Assembly (NCBI GenBank): GCA_036337715.1
Contig: JAYZDS010000006.1
Coordinates: forward strand, 25,332 to 89,331
Direction: 5' to 3'
Source of the DNA: JAURNZ01 sp036337715
GTDB lineage: Bacteria > Pseudomonadota > Gammaproteobacteria > Comchoanobacterales > Comchoanobacteraceae
Length of the DNA stretch: 64,000 nucleotides
The notes under the pieces: model-generated
Databases searched by the model: none
Seen by the model: only the letters and a program-made list of their open reading frames with translations
Told to the model about the DNA's origin: nothing
Part shown: one piece after another, positions 8,818 through 18,102 of the stretch
Layout of the letters: every line of letters starts with the position of its first letter
How positions within the stretch are numbered: position 1 is the stretch's first letter
Position numbers and translations under genes: made by a program

Positions 8818-11358
8818 AGTTAGCCCTGGATAATTGACTTTGCCGGTAGGCAATTTAGGAATGTCCTCTAAGAAATGAATTTTCTTAGGGGTCATTAAAT
8901 TATTTAACTCATCTATTGGTATGGTTTGTCTTAACTTTTTGAGTGTTAAGGTTTTATCATCTGTCACCAGCACTAAGGCTTCGCCTCTTTTTTCATCTTT
9001 TATTGCAATTAAAGCATTGTCAGAGTCATCAAAATATTGATTAATGATTTTCTCGATGGCTTCAAGCGAAACCATTTCACCACTGATTTTTGCAAAACGT
9101 CGTTTTCTTCCATGAATGGTAATGAAGCCCATATCATCAATGCTTACGATATCTCCTGTCGGGTACCAACCATCTTCATATGTCTTTATTTTTAATGGTG
9201 ATAAACTAGAGGCATAACCAGACATAATATTGGGTCCTTTTAAATATAGCTCACCACCTTCATCAATGCCTTCTACTGGGACGACTTTCGCATCCATATC
9301 AGGAATTAATTTACCTACTGTACCTATTTTATGATACATGCGATTATTGATACTAATAAGTGGCGATGCTTCGGTTGTCCCATAGCCTTCTAAAATGACA
9401 ATAGCAAAGCGTTTTATCCATTCATCAAAGACACTTTGTTGTAGCTTCTCACCGCCACTGAAGACATATCTAATATTATAAAAATCATAAGAGTGTGCTG
9501 TTTTTGCGTACTCTCTAAGAAATGTATTTGTTCCAAGAAGAATGGTAGCATCACAACCATAGATAAGTTCCGGGATTAGTCTATAGTGAAGTGGGTTGGG
9601 GTATTGGAAAGAGCGTATTCCACAAATAACAGGTACCAACAAGCCAACAGACAAACCAAACGCATGAAATCCGGGTAAAGTATTGAAAAGGACATCTTTG
9701 GAATGTAAGTCAATGCTTGTATATGTTTGTGTGATTTGAGAAGTAAGGTTTTTATGCGACAAAATAATGGTTTTAGGTGTTTTTTCCGATCCAGACGACA
9801 ACAGGGCTAGGGCAGGCTCGCTGAGGTCTTGTTGTTTATTCAAAAAGCCAAAGGATTTTATAATACCAATGACTTTTGACGATAAAGGTATTTTTATGTC
9901 ATCGATGTAGAAAACTTTAATGCCATTTTCTCTAAGATTATCTATTAAAGGTTCTAGTTTCTGATGGGCAATGAAAGCCTTCGCTGTCACTATTTGAGTT
10001 AGGCCAATGGGTTTGATGGTTTCTATTAAGGCTTTCGATGTCATAGAGTAATTGAGTAATAAAGCACTTTTATGTTGTGACCACAAGCCAAAAATAGTTG
10101 CTGCAAATCCGATGCTGTTAGGTAGTAGTACCCCGACCCATTTTGAGGGTAATTTTCTTTGCATGGCATGACCTAAAACTGCAGCCTTCATTGTAAACCT
10201 GCCATATTTTTCAGGACAGTGTTTATAGTCCTCTAAAATAACATGATTGCGACCGTAAAGTTTTTTTGATGCAAGAAGCATGTGCCATAAGCCAATGTCT
10301 TGTTTTGAAGAGTAGAACATAAGGTCTTGCATGATATCAAACAAATCCGTACCTTGTTTAGCTTTGGGGGATTCATGATTAATGTTTCTGGGTGCCATAA
10401 CTTCAAGTGTTATTTTTGGAAACAGTCTTCTTTTGCCTCTTAAATACCGTGAAAAGTATGAATATTGTGAACCCTCGATTCTGATGGGAATGAAGGTTGC
10501 ACCAGTTTTTAAAGCAATGATGGTTGGGCCTTCATAGATCTTCATTAATGCACCCGTGACGGTATGTCTACCTTCGGGGAAGATAACGACTGTTTTGTGT
10601 TGATCGACTGCTTCAATTAAGGTCTTTAGTGCGATTGGCTTGGACGGATCAAGTGCGACATGATCATTGAGGAAATCAAAAAATTTAAACCACGATCTTT
10701 GTGTTGTAAATGTATTGACAGCAAAAGTGAGCTCATTGGGTAAAAAAGCTGAAAGTAAAAGCCCATCCAGCCAAGATTGGTGATTGGCAATAACGATTCT
10801 TTTACGCTTGCTATGATAATGTTCTAATCCTTCTATGCGAACTCGAAAACATAAAGCAAAAATTGTCCTTAGAAGACCAACGATAAGTGCACGTGGCATT
10901 AACTTTACCAAATATATGCTTGCAACGATATTAAATACAATCCAGAAAAAAAGGATAGAGTTGATGACTGATGCTGTAGAAATTGCTAGTAAAAAAATAA
11001 GAAAATGAGGTAATATTTTGGTTTTAGATAAGTGTTTAAATTTAAATAATGGGAAATAGGCCAATGCCAGACAGGCGCTGATAATTGTAATGTGTACTGA
11101 CCATTGTATTTCGCCAACCCAGTACCAGTGAAGAAGCGCTAATGTAATGAAAATATTAGCAAGTGGCAATGGTCCAAAATCTCTAGATTGTGAATGAATT
11201 TGTCGATAGAAGAAATAACCTATAAAACCACCGATTAACATAAGTCCAAAATTAATTAAAATATTTGGACTATGAACAATGATATAACTTATCAATATAC
11301 CAAGTTGAATTTCGAAATACCTTAACCCAAGTGTTAAATGCGATCGTTGCTTATTCAT
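8803..11358 (-). CDS. aas: Aas-like 2-acylglycerophosphoethanolamine acyltransferase / acyl-ACP synthetase
   Basis: 851 residues in three parts. Residues 1-165 hold several membrane helices. Next is a PlsC-type acyltransferase domain with the catalytic HX4D in NHQSWLDG (near residue 192) and FPEGRHT. The C-terminal adenylate-forming domain has LSSGSEKTPKTIILSH, EGYGTTEASPLI and the closing GRKRRFAKISGEMVSL. E. coli Aas (719 residues) reacylates lysophosphatidylethanolamine using fatty acids it activates on ACP, and the closing motif is the one typical of Aas. The extra N-terminal membrane region makes this protein longer. It is not obviously an LplT transporter fusion, as the N-terminus is too short. 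Confidence 0.83.
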   Translation of the reverse strand: MNKQRSHLTLGLRYFEIQLGILISYIIVHSPNILINFGLMLIGGFIGYFFYRQIHSQSRDFGPLPLANIFITLALLHWYWVGEIQWSVHITIISACLALAYFPLFKFKHLSKTKILPHFLIFLLAISTASVINSILFFWIVFNIVASIYLVKLMPRALIVGLLRTIFALCFRVRIEGLEHYHSKRKRIVIANHQSWLDGLLLSAFLPNELTFAVNTFTTQRSWFKFFDFLNDHVALDPSKPIALKTLIEAVDQHKTVVIFPEGRHTVTGALMKIYEGPTIIALKTGATFIPIRIEGSQYSYFSRYLRGKRRLFPKITLEVMAPRNINHESPKAKQGTDLFDIMQDLMFYSSKQDIGLWHMLLASKKLYGRNHVILEDYKHCPEKYGRFTMKAAVLGHAMQRKLPSKWVGVLLPNSIGFAATIFGLWSQHKSALLLNYSMTSKALIETIKPIGLTQIVTAKAFIAHQKLEPLIDNLRENGIKVFYIDDIKIPLSSKVIGIIKSFGFLNKQQDLSEPALALLSSGSEKTPKTIILSHKNLTSQITQTYTSIDLHSKDVLFNTLPGFHAFGLSVGLLVPVICGIRSFQYPNPLHYRLIPELIYGCDATILLGTNTFLREYAKTAHSYDFYNIRYVFSGGEKLQQSVFDEWIKRFAIVILEGYGTTEASPLISINNRMYHKIGTVGKLIPDMDAKVVPVEGIDEGGELYLKGPNIMSGYASSLSPLKIKTYEDGWYPTGDIVSIDDMGFITIHGRKRRFAKISGEMVSLEAIEKIINQYFDDSDNALIAIKDEKRGEALVLVTDDKTLTLKKLRQTIPIDELNNLMTPKKIHFLEDIPKLPTGKVNYPGLTLSIQ

Positions 11359-11421
11359 AATACCTTATCTATAATTAGCCATAAAATGTTCATTATAAGT
11401 GTGGTTTATGGTTTGCTGCAA

Positions 11422-11430
11422 TGATATAAT
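11422..11430 (+). promoter_or_regulatory. Extended -10 promoter for thrS (TGATATAAT)
   Basis: A perfect TATAAT preceded by TGn lies 25 bases before the preferred thrS start; the -35 region is weak, as is usual with an extended -10. The predicted start of transcription, near 11437, leaves a very short leader, which favours translation from 11455 rather than 11443. Confidence 0.6.
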
Positions 11431-11454
11431 GAATTTTTTTTTATGAAGGTTAAG

Positions 11455-13398
11455 ATGAGTAAAGCATATATTGAAAATATAGACAAAGACATTGAGATTG
11501 ATCAAAAGCAGACGTTCAAAGATTTAATTAAAAATTTAAAGATTAAGCAAATTGTTGCTGTCAAAGCCGACAATCATATTTATGATTTAAGTGAATTAAT
11601 CGGTGATTCAAAAAAAATTACTTTTATAGAAGCAAATAGCGAAGAAGGTATTGATATTGTAAGGCATTCGACAGCACATTTACTTGCTCATGCTGTCAAA
11701 ACCTTATATCCAAACGTACAAGTTACAATTGGGCCTGTCATTGATAAAGGCTTTTATTATGATTTTTCTCACAAGGCTGGTTTCTCATTAGATGAATTAC
11801 CTGCAATTGAAAAAAAGATGAAACAAATCGTCAAACAAAGACTTCCTATCCAAAGACTTGTTTGGCCAAGAGATGAAGCCATTGATTATTTTAAAGCCCA
11901 AGGTGAATATTACAAAGCGGAAATCATCAGTGACATAGATTCATCTGAAAAAATATCGCTTTATCAGCAAGGTGATTTCATTGATCTGTGCAGAGGTGCC
12001 CATGTGCCACACACTGGCATGCTTGGTTCATTTAAGTTAACAAAAGTTGCCGGTGCTTATTGGCGAGGCGATTCCGATAATGAAATGTTACAAAGAATCT
12101 ATGGAACTGCCTGGGCTAATGAAGATGATCTGAAGGCTTACTTACATCAACAAGAAGAGGCTGAAAAAAGAGATCACAGAAAGTTAGCCAAAATTATGAG
12201 CTTGTTTCATTTTCAAGACGCATCACCCGGCATGGTTTTTTGGCATCATAATGGGTATGTTTTATATCAGACCATCATTCACTATATGCGACAAAAGCTT
12301 TATGAATTTGATTATGAAGAAATTGCTACCCCTATGATACTTGATAGGTCATTGTGGGAAGCGTCAGGTCACTGGGATAAATTTAAAGATGATATGTTTG
12401 TTACAGAGGCTGAGGATAAAACCTTTTGTGTTAAACCAATGAATTGTCCAGGTGGTTTGCAAGTTTATAATATAGGTTTAAAAAGTTACCGTGATTTGCC
12501 GCTTAAAATGGGGGAATTTGGTTTTGTTCATCGTAATGAGATGTCTGGAACCTTACATGGTCTAATGCGGCTTAGGGCCTTTACCCAAGATGACGCTCAC
12601 GTTTTTTGTACTTCGACACAATTAGATGATGAAGTTTCAAAGTTAATTATGCTTGTTTATGATACTTATAAAGATTTTGGTTTTACAGAAATTGAAGTAA
12701 GGGTTGCAACGCGACCAGAAAAAAGAATTGGTTCAGACGAAGATTGGGACCGATCCGAAGCATCACTTGAGAAAGCATGTCAAAACCACTCTATCGCTTA
12801 TACCATAGCACCTAACGAGGGGGCATTTTATGGTCCTAAGATAGAGTTCCATTTACATGATTGCTTAGGCCGTGTTTGGCAATGTGGTACCATACAGGTT
12901 GATTATTCTATGCCAGGTCGACTAAACGCATCTTATATTGATGAGCAGGGACAAAAAGGGACGCCAATTATGATCCATCGTGCTATTTTTGGCTCAATCG
13001 AACGTTTCATTGGTATTTTAGTAGAGCACTATGCTGGTCGATTACCATTATGGTTAGCGCCTGTACAAATTGCCATCTTAACAGTATCAGACCAATATAT
13101 GGACTATGCACAAGAAATCCAACTTAGTTTGAAAAAAGCTGGGTTTAGGGTCAAGCTTGATAAACGAAATGAAAAGCTTGGTTTTAAAATACGTGATTAT
13201 ACGATTAAAAAAGTGCCATATGAATTTATTATTGGTGAGTCAGAAAAGACTAATAAAACCGTGGCATTGCGTTGTGTTAATGGTAAACAAAAAACAGACA
13301 TACCTCTCGATGAGCTCATTACAGCTTTGAAAAAAGAAATTGATGATAAAGTGGTTCCAGATGCTCAAAGTAGTTATGCTCTATTTCAAGCTGAGTAA
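11455..13398 (+). CDS. thrS: Threonyl-tRNA synthetase
   Basis: About 647 residues. Domains in order: TGS (1-60), the editing domain with HSTAHLLAH and CRGAHVPHTG, the class II catalytic core with MNCPG (zinc Cys), QDDAHVF (zinc His) and IHRAIFGS (third zinc ligand), and the anticodon-binding domain (from about residue 540). It charges tRNA-Thr and hydrolyses mischarged Ser-tRNA-Thr. The Gly-Gly after MNCP replaces the usual Gly-His. An in-frame ATG at 11443 exists, but AAGG correctly precedes the ATG at 11455. The usual infC-rpmI-rplT partners do not follow. Confidence 0.97.
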   Translation: MSKAYIENIDKDIEIDQKQTFKDLIKNLKIKQIVAVKADNHIYDLSELIGDSKKITFIEANSEEGIDIVRHSTAHLLAHAVKTLYPNVQVTIGPVIDKGFYYDFSHKAGFSLDELPAIEKKMKQIVKQRLPIQRLVWPRDEAIDYFKAQGEYYKAEIISDIDSSEKISLYQQGDFIDLCRGAHVPHTGMLGSFKLTKVAGAYWRGDSDNEMLQRIYGTAWANEDDLKAYLHQQEEAEKRDHRKLAKIMSLFHFQDASPGMVFWHHNGYVLYQTIIHYMRQKLYEFDYEEIATPMILDRSLWEASGHWDKFKDDMFVTEAEDKTFCVKPMNCPGGLQVYNIGLKSYRDLPLKMGEFGFVHRNEMSGTLHGLMRLRAFTQDDAHVFCTSTQLDDEVSKLIMLVYDTYKDFGFTEIEVRVATRPEKRIGSDEDWDRSEASLEKACQNHSIAYTIAPNEGAFYGPKIEFHLHDCLGRVWQCGTIQVDYSMPGRLNASYIDEQGQKGTPIMIHRAIFGSIERFIGILVEHYAGRLPLWLAPVQIAILTVSDQYMDYAQEIQLSLKKAGFRVKLDKRNEKLGFKIRDYTIKKVPYEFIIGESEKTNKTVALRCVNGKQKTDIPLDELITALKKEIDDKVVPDAQSSYALFQAE

Positions 13399-13407
13399 TT
13401 AGTATTG

Positions 13408-13481
13408 CGCCCCGAGCAGGATTCGAACCTGCGACCTATCCCTTAGGAGGGGATCGCGCTATCCAGCTGTGCCATCGGGGC
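13408..13481 (-). tRNA. tRNA-Arg (anticodon CCT)
   Basis: 74 bases that fold into a cloverleaf. The seven-base acceptor arms GCCCCGA and TCGGGGC are perfectly complementary, the anticodon loop is CTCCTAA, and the T arm is GGTTCGAATCC. The discriminator base is G and no CCA is encoded. It lies ten bases after the thrS stop, on the opposite strand. Confidence 0.96.
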
Positions 13482-13569
13482 GAATAATTATTATGGCTGA
13501 ATTAAATTGACGTCTTCAAGTTTTAAAATGAATGGGTTACAATATTTGAAGCTAATAAGAGGATAAGAC

Positions 13570-14082
13570 ATGAATTCGATGGTGGTATTTTTAATTCCTT
13601 TACTGGGATTGGTCATATGGCTAGGTTTTTTTACGCGCTCAGAAAGTGAACAACCAAAACCAAAACCTCAGTGGTTAACACTTAAACTTAGGGAAATTGA
13701 TATTTCTAATGGATATGAATTTGTTCAATGTTTATATGACTTTGGTTTTAAATATGATGCTAATCACCAAATTTTTAACTTTATAGAAAACGATCAATTA
13801 TGGTTTAGATGTTTAAATCTTCGCAAACCAGGTAAGTTTGATAACTTAGAAGATGGGAAAACCATTCATGGGCTGATGTTTGTAACGGATATTGCTGCGA
13901 TTAATACAGAAGATAAAAAAGCGTGTCTGAATGAAATGATGAAGCTTGCATGTCTGTGCAAGGAACAATATGGTGGTCAAATATATGATGCAAATGGCCC
14001 CGTAGATACGGACACATGGTTAAATGATACGATGGTAACTAATGGTGCTAATGTTGTTCAGAAAGATATGTTGTCTGCATGA
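13570..14082 (+). CDS. zipA: Short ZipA-like cell division protein
   Basis: 170 residues. An N-terminal membrane helix (about residues 4-22) is followed by only about 12 linker residues and then a domain resembling the ZipA FtsZ-binding domain: CLNLRKPGKFD matches the family's KPGTFD region, with GLMFVTDIA and a long helix (CLNEMMKLACLCKEQYGGQIYDANG) after it. ZipA tethers the FtsZ ring to the inner membrane. Position one gene before ligA fits the common zipA-ligA order. Typical ZipA has a linker of 100-200 residues rich in Pro/Gln, and it is missing here. The stop overlaps the next start by four bases. Confidence 0.75.
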   Translation: MNSMVVFLIPLLGLVIWLGFFTRSESEQPKPKPQWLTLKLREIDISNGYEFVQCLYDFGFKYDANHQIFNFIENDQLWFRCLNLRKPGKFDNLEDGKTIHGLMFVTDIAAINTEDKKACLNEMMKLACLCKEQYGGQIYDANGPVDTDTWLNDTMVTNGANVVQKDMLSA

Positions 14083-14672
14083 AACAAATGTGGTTAATAT
14101 TGGTTATTTCAGTTGTTTTGCCTCAGCATTTGTTTGCTCAAGAAGTAACGCCTTTTTTGGAGACTAAAGTTGCTACCCATCAATATCATGGTGATGGTGC
14201 TGAAACAAATGACCCTCTCAATCAAGCCTCTAACACTGACAGTGTGGAAAAAGTTAAATTAACGCAGACTAAATGGTTGGATATGCACATTCCTGAAATT
14301 TTCAGCGAAGATCATATTAATTTTTCAATACATGATCAGATGATTAACAAGTATTTTAACGATTCAGGACTAAAAGATTATTCCTCATGGCAAAAAAAAC
14401 AAATTCCTCTTCTTATTAGGCATCAATTTATAGTGAAAGCAACACTAGCAGATACAATTCAAACCAATCCCTTTGAATCAGATCAAAATGAAAAAACACT
14501 TCATGTTAATCTAATGTTTCACGGTTATGATAGTCATCTTGCTAAAAAAGTTGAAGTGATTCATTTAACCGTCAAATTACAATTAATGTCACATCCTACG
14601 AAGGATTGGGTAATAAGTAAAATGAGTGTAGAAGTAAATGACGATAGAAAACAAAATCAAAACCCTGCGTAA
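14079..14672 (+). CDS. Secreted (periplasmic) protein of unknown function between zipA and ligA
   Basis: 197 residues with a signal peptide (residues 1-20, LFA-QE). Its start overlaps the zipA stop and its end overlaps the ligA start by 35 bases, so the three genes should be translated together. The mature region has an unstructured stretch and then a domain from about residue 62 (WLDMHIPEIF...YFNDSG...W). A run near the end, LTVKLQLMSHPTKDWVISK, looks like the final strands of an NTF2/VirB8-type fold, as in IcmL/DotI-like proteins. That similarity is weak and by eye only. No cell-division function can be inferred beyond the operon position. Confidence 0.6.
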   Translation: MKQMWLILVISVVLPQHLFAQEVTPFLETKVATHQYHGDGAETNDPLNQASNTDSVEKVKLTQTKWLDMHIPEIFSEDHINFSIHDQMINKYFNDSGLKDYSSWQKKQIPLLIRHQFIVKATLADTIQTNPFESDQNEKTLHVNLMFHGYDSHLAKKVEVIHLTVKLQLMSHPTKDWVISKMSVEVNDDRKQNQNPA

Positions 14673-16620
14673 AGAAATTAGTAGGCTTAACGACGCTTAT
14701 TTTAATCTAGATAGTCCAATTGTTGATGATGCCACTTACGACAAGTTATTTCATGAATTAAAGGCTTTAGAATCTGAATATCCACAGTTTTTTGATCCTC
14801 AGTCACCAACGCAGACAATCACTAAAGCCAATCGCTCAGGTTTGAAAAAAGTTCAACACCAAATACCAATGATGTCTTTAGATAATGCATTTAGCGAGGA
14901 AGATATAGAGCAATTTCTTAATCGTATAAAACCTTTCGCAACAGAAACTAATTTAGCGCCAGAAATAGTTATTGAACCAAAATTTGATGGAATTGCTGTT
15001 AGTCTTGTATATGAAAAGGGTCATCTTAAACTCGGGGCAACTCGCGGAGATGGACAAACGGGAGAAGACATTACAGAGAATGTTCTGACGATCGATAATG
15101 TTCCCGAGTCAGTTGTTTACGCTGAAAACTTTTGCGTTCGTGGCGAAGTTGTTATCACTAAAGAAGATTTTAAAATATTAAATGCAGAGTTGTCCAAAGA
15201 AGGAAAAAAAACATTTGCTAACCCTCGCAATGCTGCTGCGGGTAGTTTGCGACAATTGAATTTAAAAATTACAGCAGAAAGACCGCTCACTTTCATGGCG
15301 TATAATGTTGAAGGTAACAACCAATTACCTAGTGTTCAAAATGAAAAAATGTTATGGCTTAAACAAATGGGGTTTAGTATTGCTGAAGAGCGCACAGTCG
15401 TGAAAGATTTAAAAAGTTGCATGGCCTTTTATGATGTTATGTTTGAAAAAAGAATGTCTCTACCTTACGAGATTGATGGCCTTGTTTATAAAGTGAATGA
15501 GGTAGCCATACATCATTTGATGGGGGCTACATCAAGAGCACCTAGGTGGGCCATAGCTCATAAATTTCCTGCCAATGAAACCATGGCAAAGGTGTTAAAT
15601 ATTGGATTCCAAGTAGGTCGCACAGGGGTAGTGACACCTGTTGCACAATTAGAACCAACACCATTAGGGGGAGTTGTTATCCAAAATGCTACTTTGCATA
15701 ATTTTTCTGAACTTGCACGAAAAGATGTTAGGGCAGGTGATTATGTTTGGTTAAGAAGAGCAGGGGACGTTATTCCAGAAATCATTGGTGTAGTTAAGGA
15801 AAAAAGATCAGATGACCTAAAAAAACCTAATTTACCTCTATATTGTCCAAGTTGTTCAAGTAAGTTAGAAATAAATGAGTTAAATCGAATTTGTATTAAT
15901 CCTAAATGCCCAGAACAAGTTTTAGGCGGTCTTGAACATTTTACTTCCAAGCATGCGCTTAATATCACTGGTTTAGGTAGAACCTGGCTTAAAATACTTT
16001 ATGAAAATAAATTAGTAGAGACCTTTTCAGATATCTATAAACTTAATTATGATGATCTGATTTCGTTACCGCGCATGGGAGATAAATCAGTAAAAAATTT
16101 ATTGACAGAAATTGACCAATCCAAAAAAGTATCTTTTGATCGTTTTTTGTATGCTTTAGGCATTGCTGAAGTCGGTCGAGTTACAGCCAAAAAAATTGCC
16201 GATAAATATATTCATTGGGATGGTTTATTAAAAGCTGAAATAGATGATCTTTTAGAGGTTTCTGATGTTGGTCCTCAAGTTGCAAAACATCTATTATCAG
16301 CAATTAAAAATGACACGTTAGCTAAAGAAGTGGAAAAATTAGAACAATTTGGTCTTTCTATTATTGAATCAAAAACCCAGGTTGAATCAGGTCTGCTTTC
16401 AGGTCGGCGTTTTGTGATTACTGGACAGTTAAAAAGTATGTCACGCGAACAGGCTAAAGACTATTTAGAACAGTTAGGTGCCACAGTAGTGGGTCAAGTG
16501 AGTGGCTCGACAACTGATATTCTACTTGGTAGTAAACCGGGTTCTAAATGGACTAAAGCGCAAAAGCAAGGCATTGAGCCGACGTCTGAAGAACAACTCA
16601 CAAATTGGTTAAGCGATTAG
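14638..16620 (+). CDS. ligA: NAD-dependent DNA ligase
   Basis: 660 residues, normal for LigA. Seals nicks in replication and repair using NAD+. Visible parts: the Ia and adenylation domains with the nucleophile Lys in EPKFDG (near residue 118), the OB fold, a zinc finger of four Cys (CPSC...CINPKC), helix-hairpin-helix repeats (LPRMGDKSVKNL, VSDVGPQVAKHL) and a C-terminal BRCT domain starting at GRRFVITGQLKSMSREQA. The ATG at 14638 lies inside the preceding gene. It ends one base before the stop of the convergent epimerase gene, with no terminator between them. Confidence 0.97.
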   Translation: MTIENKIKTLRKEISRLNDAYFNLDSPIVDDATYDKLFHELKALESEYPQFFDPQSPTQTITKANRSGLKKVQHQIPMMSLDNAFSEEDIEQFLNRIKPFATETNLAPEIVIEPKFDGIAVSLVYEKGHLKLGATRGDGQTGEDITENVLTIDNVPESVVYAENFCVRGEVVITKEDFKILNAELSKEGKKTFANPRNAAAGSLRQLNLKITAERPLTFMAYNVEGNNQLPSVQNEKMLWLKQMGFSIAEERTVVKDLKSCMAFYDVMFEKRMSLPYEIDGLVYKVNEVAIHHLMGATSRAPRWAIAHKFPANETMAKVLNIGFQVGRTGVVTPVAQLEPTPLGGVVIQNATLHNFSELARKDVRAGDYVWLRRAGDVIPEIIGVVKEKRSDDLKKPNLPLYCPSCSSKLEINELNRICINPKCPEQVLGGLEHFTSKHALNITGLGRTWLKILYENKLVETFSDIYKLNYDDLISLPRMGDKSVKNLLTEIDQSKKVSFDRFLYALGIAEVGRVTAKKIADKYIHWDGLLKAEIDDLLEVSDVGPQVAKHLLSAIKNDTLAKEVEKLEQFGLSIIESKTQVESGLLSGRRFVITGQLKSMSREQAKDYLEQLGATVVGQVSGSTTDILLGSKPGSKWTKAQKQGIEPTSEEQLTNWLSD

Positions 16621-16621
16621 A

Positions 16622-17452
16622 TTATTTGGTATCTAATAATGGCTCATAGCCTTCACGAAAACTAGGATATTTAAATTCAAATAAAGTTTCGAGTAAGCGA
16701 GCATTACTCACTTGTTTATTCGTTTTGCTATGAAAGTGATCATTTGTTTGACTAGGAACCGGTGAATAAATGCCAAGTGTCGTGCTTAACCAGGATAATA
16801 ATTCATTAACTGTTGTTGGGCTCGAGTCAACAACGTTGTACACCGATTTTATCTCAGGCAAGTTAAATAGGTGTTGAAGTGAACGAACGCAATCATCCCT
16901 ATGTATTCGATTTGTATAGACAGGTTTGTCTGTCATATGAAGACGGCCTTTTTTGATCTGATTAATGATGTAGTAGCGATCTGGACCATAAATGCCACCT
17001 ATTCGTGTGATGATTGGGTCACATGAAAATGAAAGAATTTGTTTTTCTGCCTCTTGTAGACAAATGCCGTTCATTTCGGTTGCTTTGGGTAAAGTTGTGG
17101 TCTCATCAACCCAGGCGCCATCATTAAAGGGATAAACAGCTGTGCTTGAGGCAAACATAAATCTTTTTGGCAAGTACGGTTTACAAAGCTGCCAAATTTT
17201 TTCAGGGCCATCAATGTAAGCAGACTGATAACAAGCTTGTGTTTTTGCATCGGCAGAAACAAGGTATATGACAGCATCTACTTGGGGTAATTCATGTAAA
17301 TCAAATATATCACTTTTGATAAGTGATATATTTCCATGATCGTAAAAGTCATTGCTACGTCGAACGACAAACACTCTATTACCTTGCTTTGCTAGATCAT
17401 AGGCTAAAGGTTTACCTATATAACCACCACCAACAATTAATACCCTTGCCAT
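16622..17452 (-). CDS. NAD-dependent epimerase/dehydratase family (YeeZ-like)
   Basis: 276 residues. The N-terminus carries a Rossmann dinucleotide-binding motif, GGGYIGKPLAYDL. RFMFASSTAVYPFNDGAWVDE and TRIGGIYGPDRY follow, typical of extended SDR proteins, though the catalytic YxxxK is not obvious, as in the atypical YeeZ group. The substrate is unknown; sugar nucleotides are possible. It is the last gene of a tight minus-strand run smr-udk-epimerase, with two bases between udk and this start. Confidence 0.8.
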   Translation of the reverse strand: MARVLIVGGGYIGKPLAYDLAKQGNRVFVVRRSNDFYDHGNISLIKSDIFDLHELPQVDAVIYLVSADAKTQACYQSAYIDGPEKIWQLCKPYLPKRFMFASSTAVYPFNDGAWVDETTTLPKATEMNGICLQEAEKQILSFSCDPIITRIGGIYGPDRYYIINQIKKGRLHMTDKPVYTNRIHRDDCVRSLQHLFNLPEIKSVYNVVDSSPTTVNELLSWLSTTLGIYSPVPSQTNDHFHSKTNKQVSNARLLETLFEFKYPSFREGYEPLLDTK

Positions 17453-17454
17453 CG

Positions 17455-18102
17455 TTATACCCCTGATTGGACTTGTTTCAGTTTGCTAACAATATCAGCT
17501 TTGATTTGTTCAATGGCTTCCCAATTTTTACCACCGCCAGTTACGATATGATTGACCCCTTCCTTACTTGGTGCAATAAATTCCCAATACATTGGACGTA
17601 CAGTGTGCACGTATTGATCTAATGTGTTCTGAATGGATCGACCTCTTTCTGAAAGATCACGGTTTAAACGTCTAATCAAACAAATATCTAAAGGTGCATC
17701 GATGAATACAGTAATATCGAGTTCTTTTCTAATTTTTTTATCAGCAAGTAATAATATGCCGTCACAAAGAATCACTTGTGCTGGTGCTACGTATTGTGTT
17801 TCATCTGATCGGGTATGGGTATGAAACTTATAGATAGGAATGTCGACGGATTGGCCTTTTTTCAAAGTGCTTAAATGCTCGACAAGCAGAGTATGTTCTA
17901 GAGCATCTGGATGATCATAATTTTTTTTGGGGCGTTCTACAGGATCTATGTGTGCTTGATCTAAATAATAACTATCTTCACGTATTATTGACACAGTATG
18001 ATCTTCATGAAGTGTTTTATGAAGATTATCAACTAGTAAGCTTTTCCCCGAGCCTGATGGTCCGGCAACACCGATTAAGATGGGTCTATTTTCGTTTGGC
18101 AT
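17455..18102 (-). CDS. udk: Uridine kinase
   Basis: 215 residues. P-loop GPSGSGKS at residues 15-22, followed by EDSYYLDQ and the KNYDHPDA signature of the uridine kinase/phosphoribulokinase family; the ILCDGILLL strand and the RRLNRDLSERGRS lid region are also present. It phosphorylates uridine and cytidine to UMP and CMP in pyrimidine salvage. Its start shares one base with the upstream smr stop (TAATG), so the two are translationally coupled. Confidence 0.92.
   Translation of the reverse strand: MPNENRPILIGVAGPSGSGKSLLVDNLHKTLHEDHTVSIIREDSYYLDQAHIDPVERPKKNYDHPDALEHTLLVEHLSTLKKGQSVDIPIYKFHTHTRSDETQYVAPAQVILCDGILLLADKKIRKELDITVFIDAPLDICLIRRLNRDLSERGRSIQNTLDQYVHTVRPMYWEFIAPSKEGVNHIVTGGGKNWEAIEQIKADIVSKLKQVQSGV

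Noticed and set aside
13490..13520. Promoter for tRNA-Arg (TTGAAG and CATAAT)
   Set aside because: The spacing is 19 bases and both hexamers are weak; plausible but not good enough to list.
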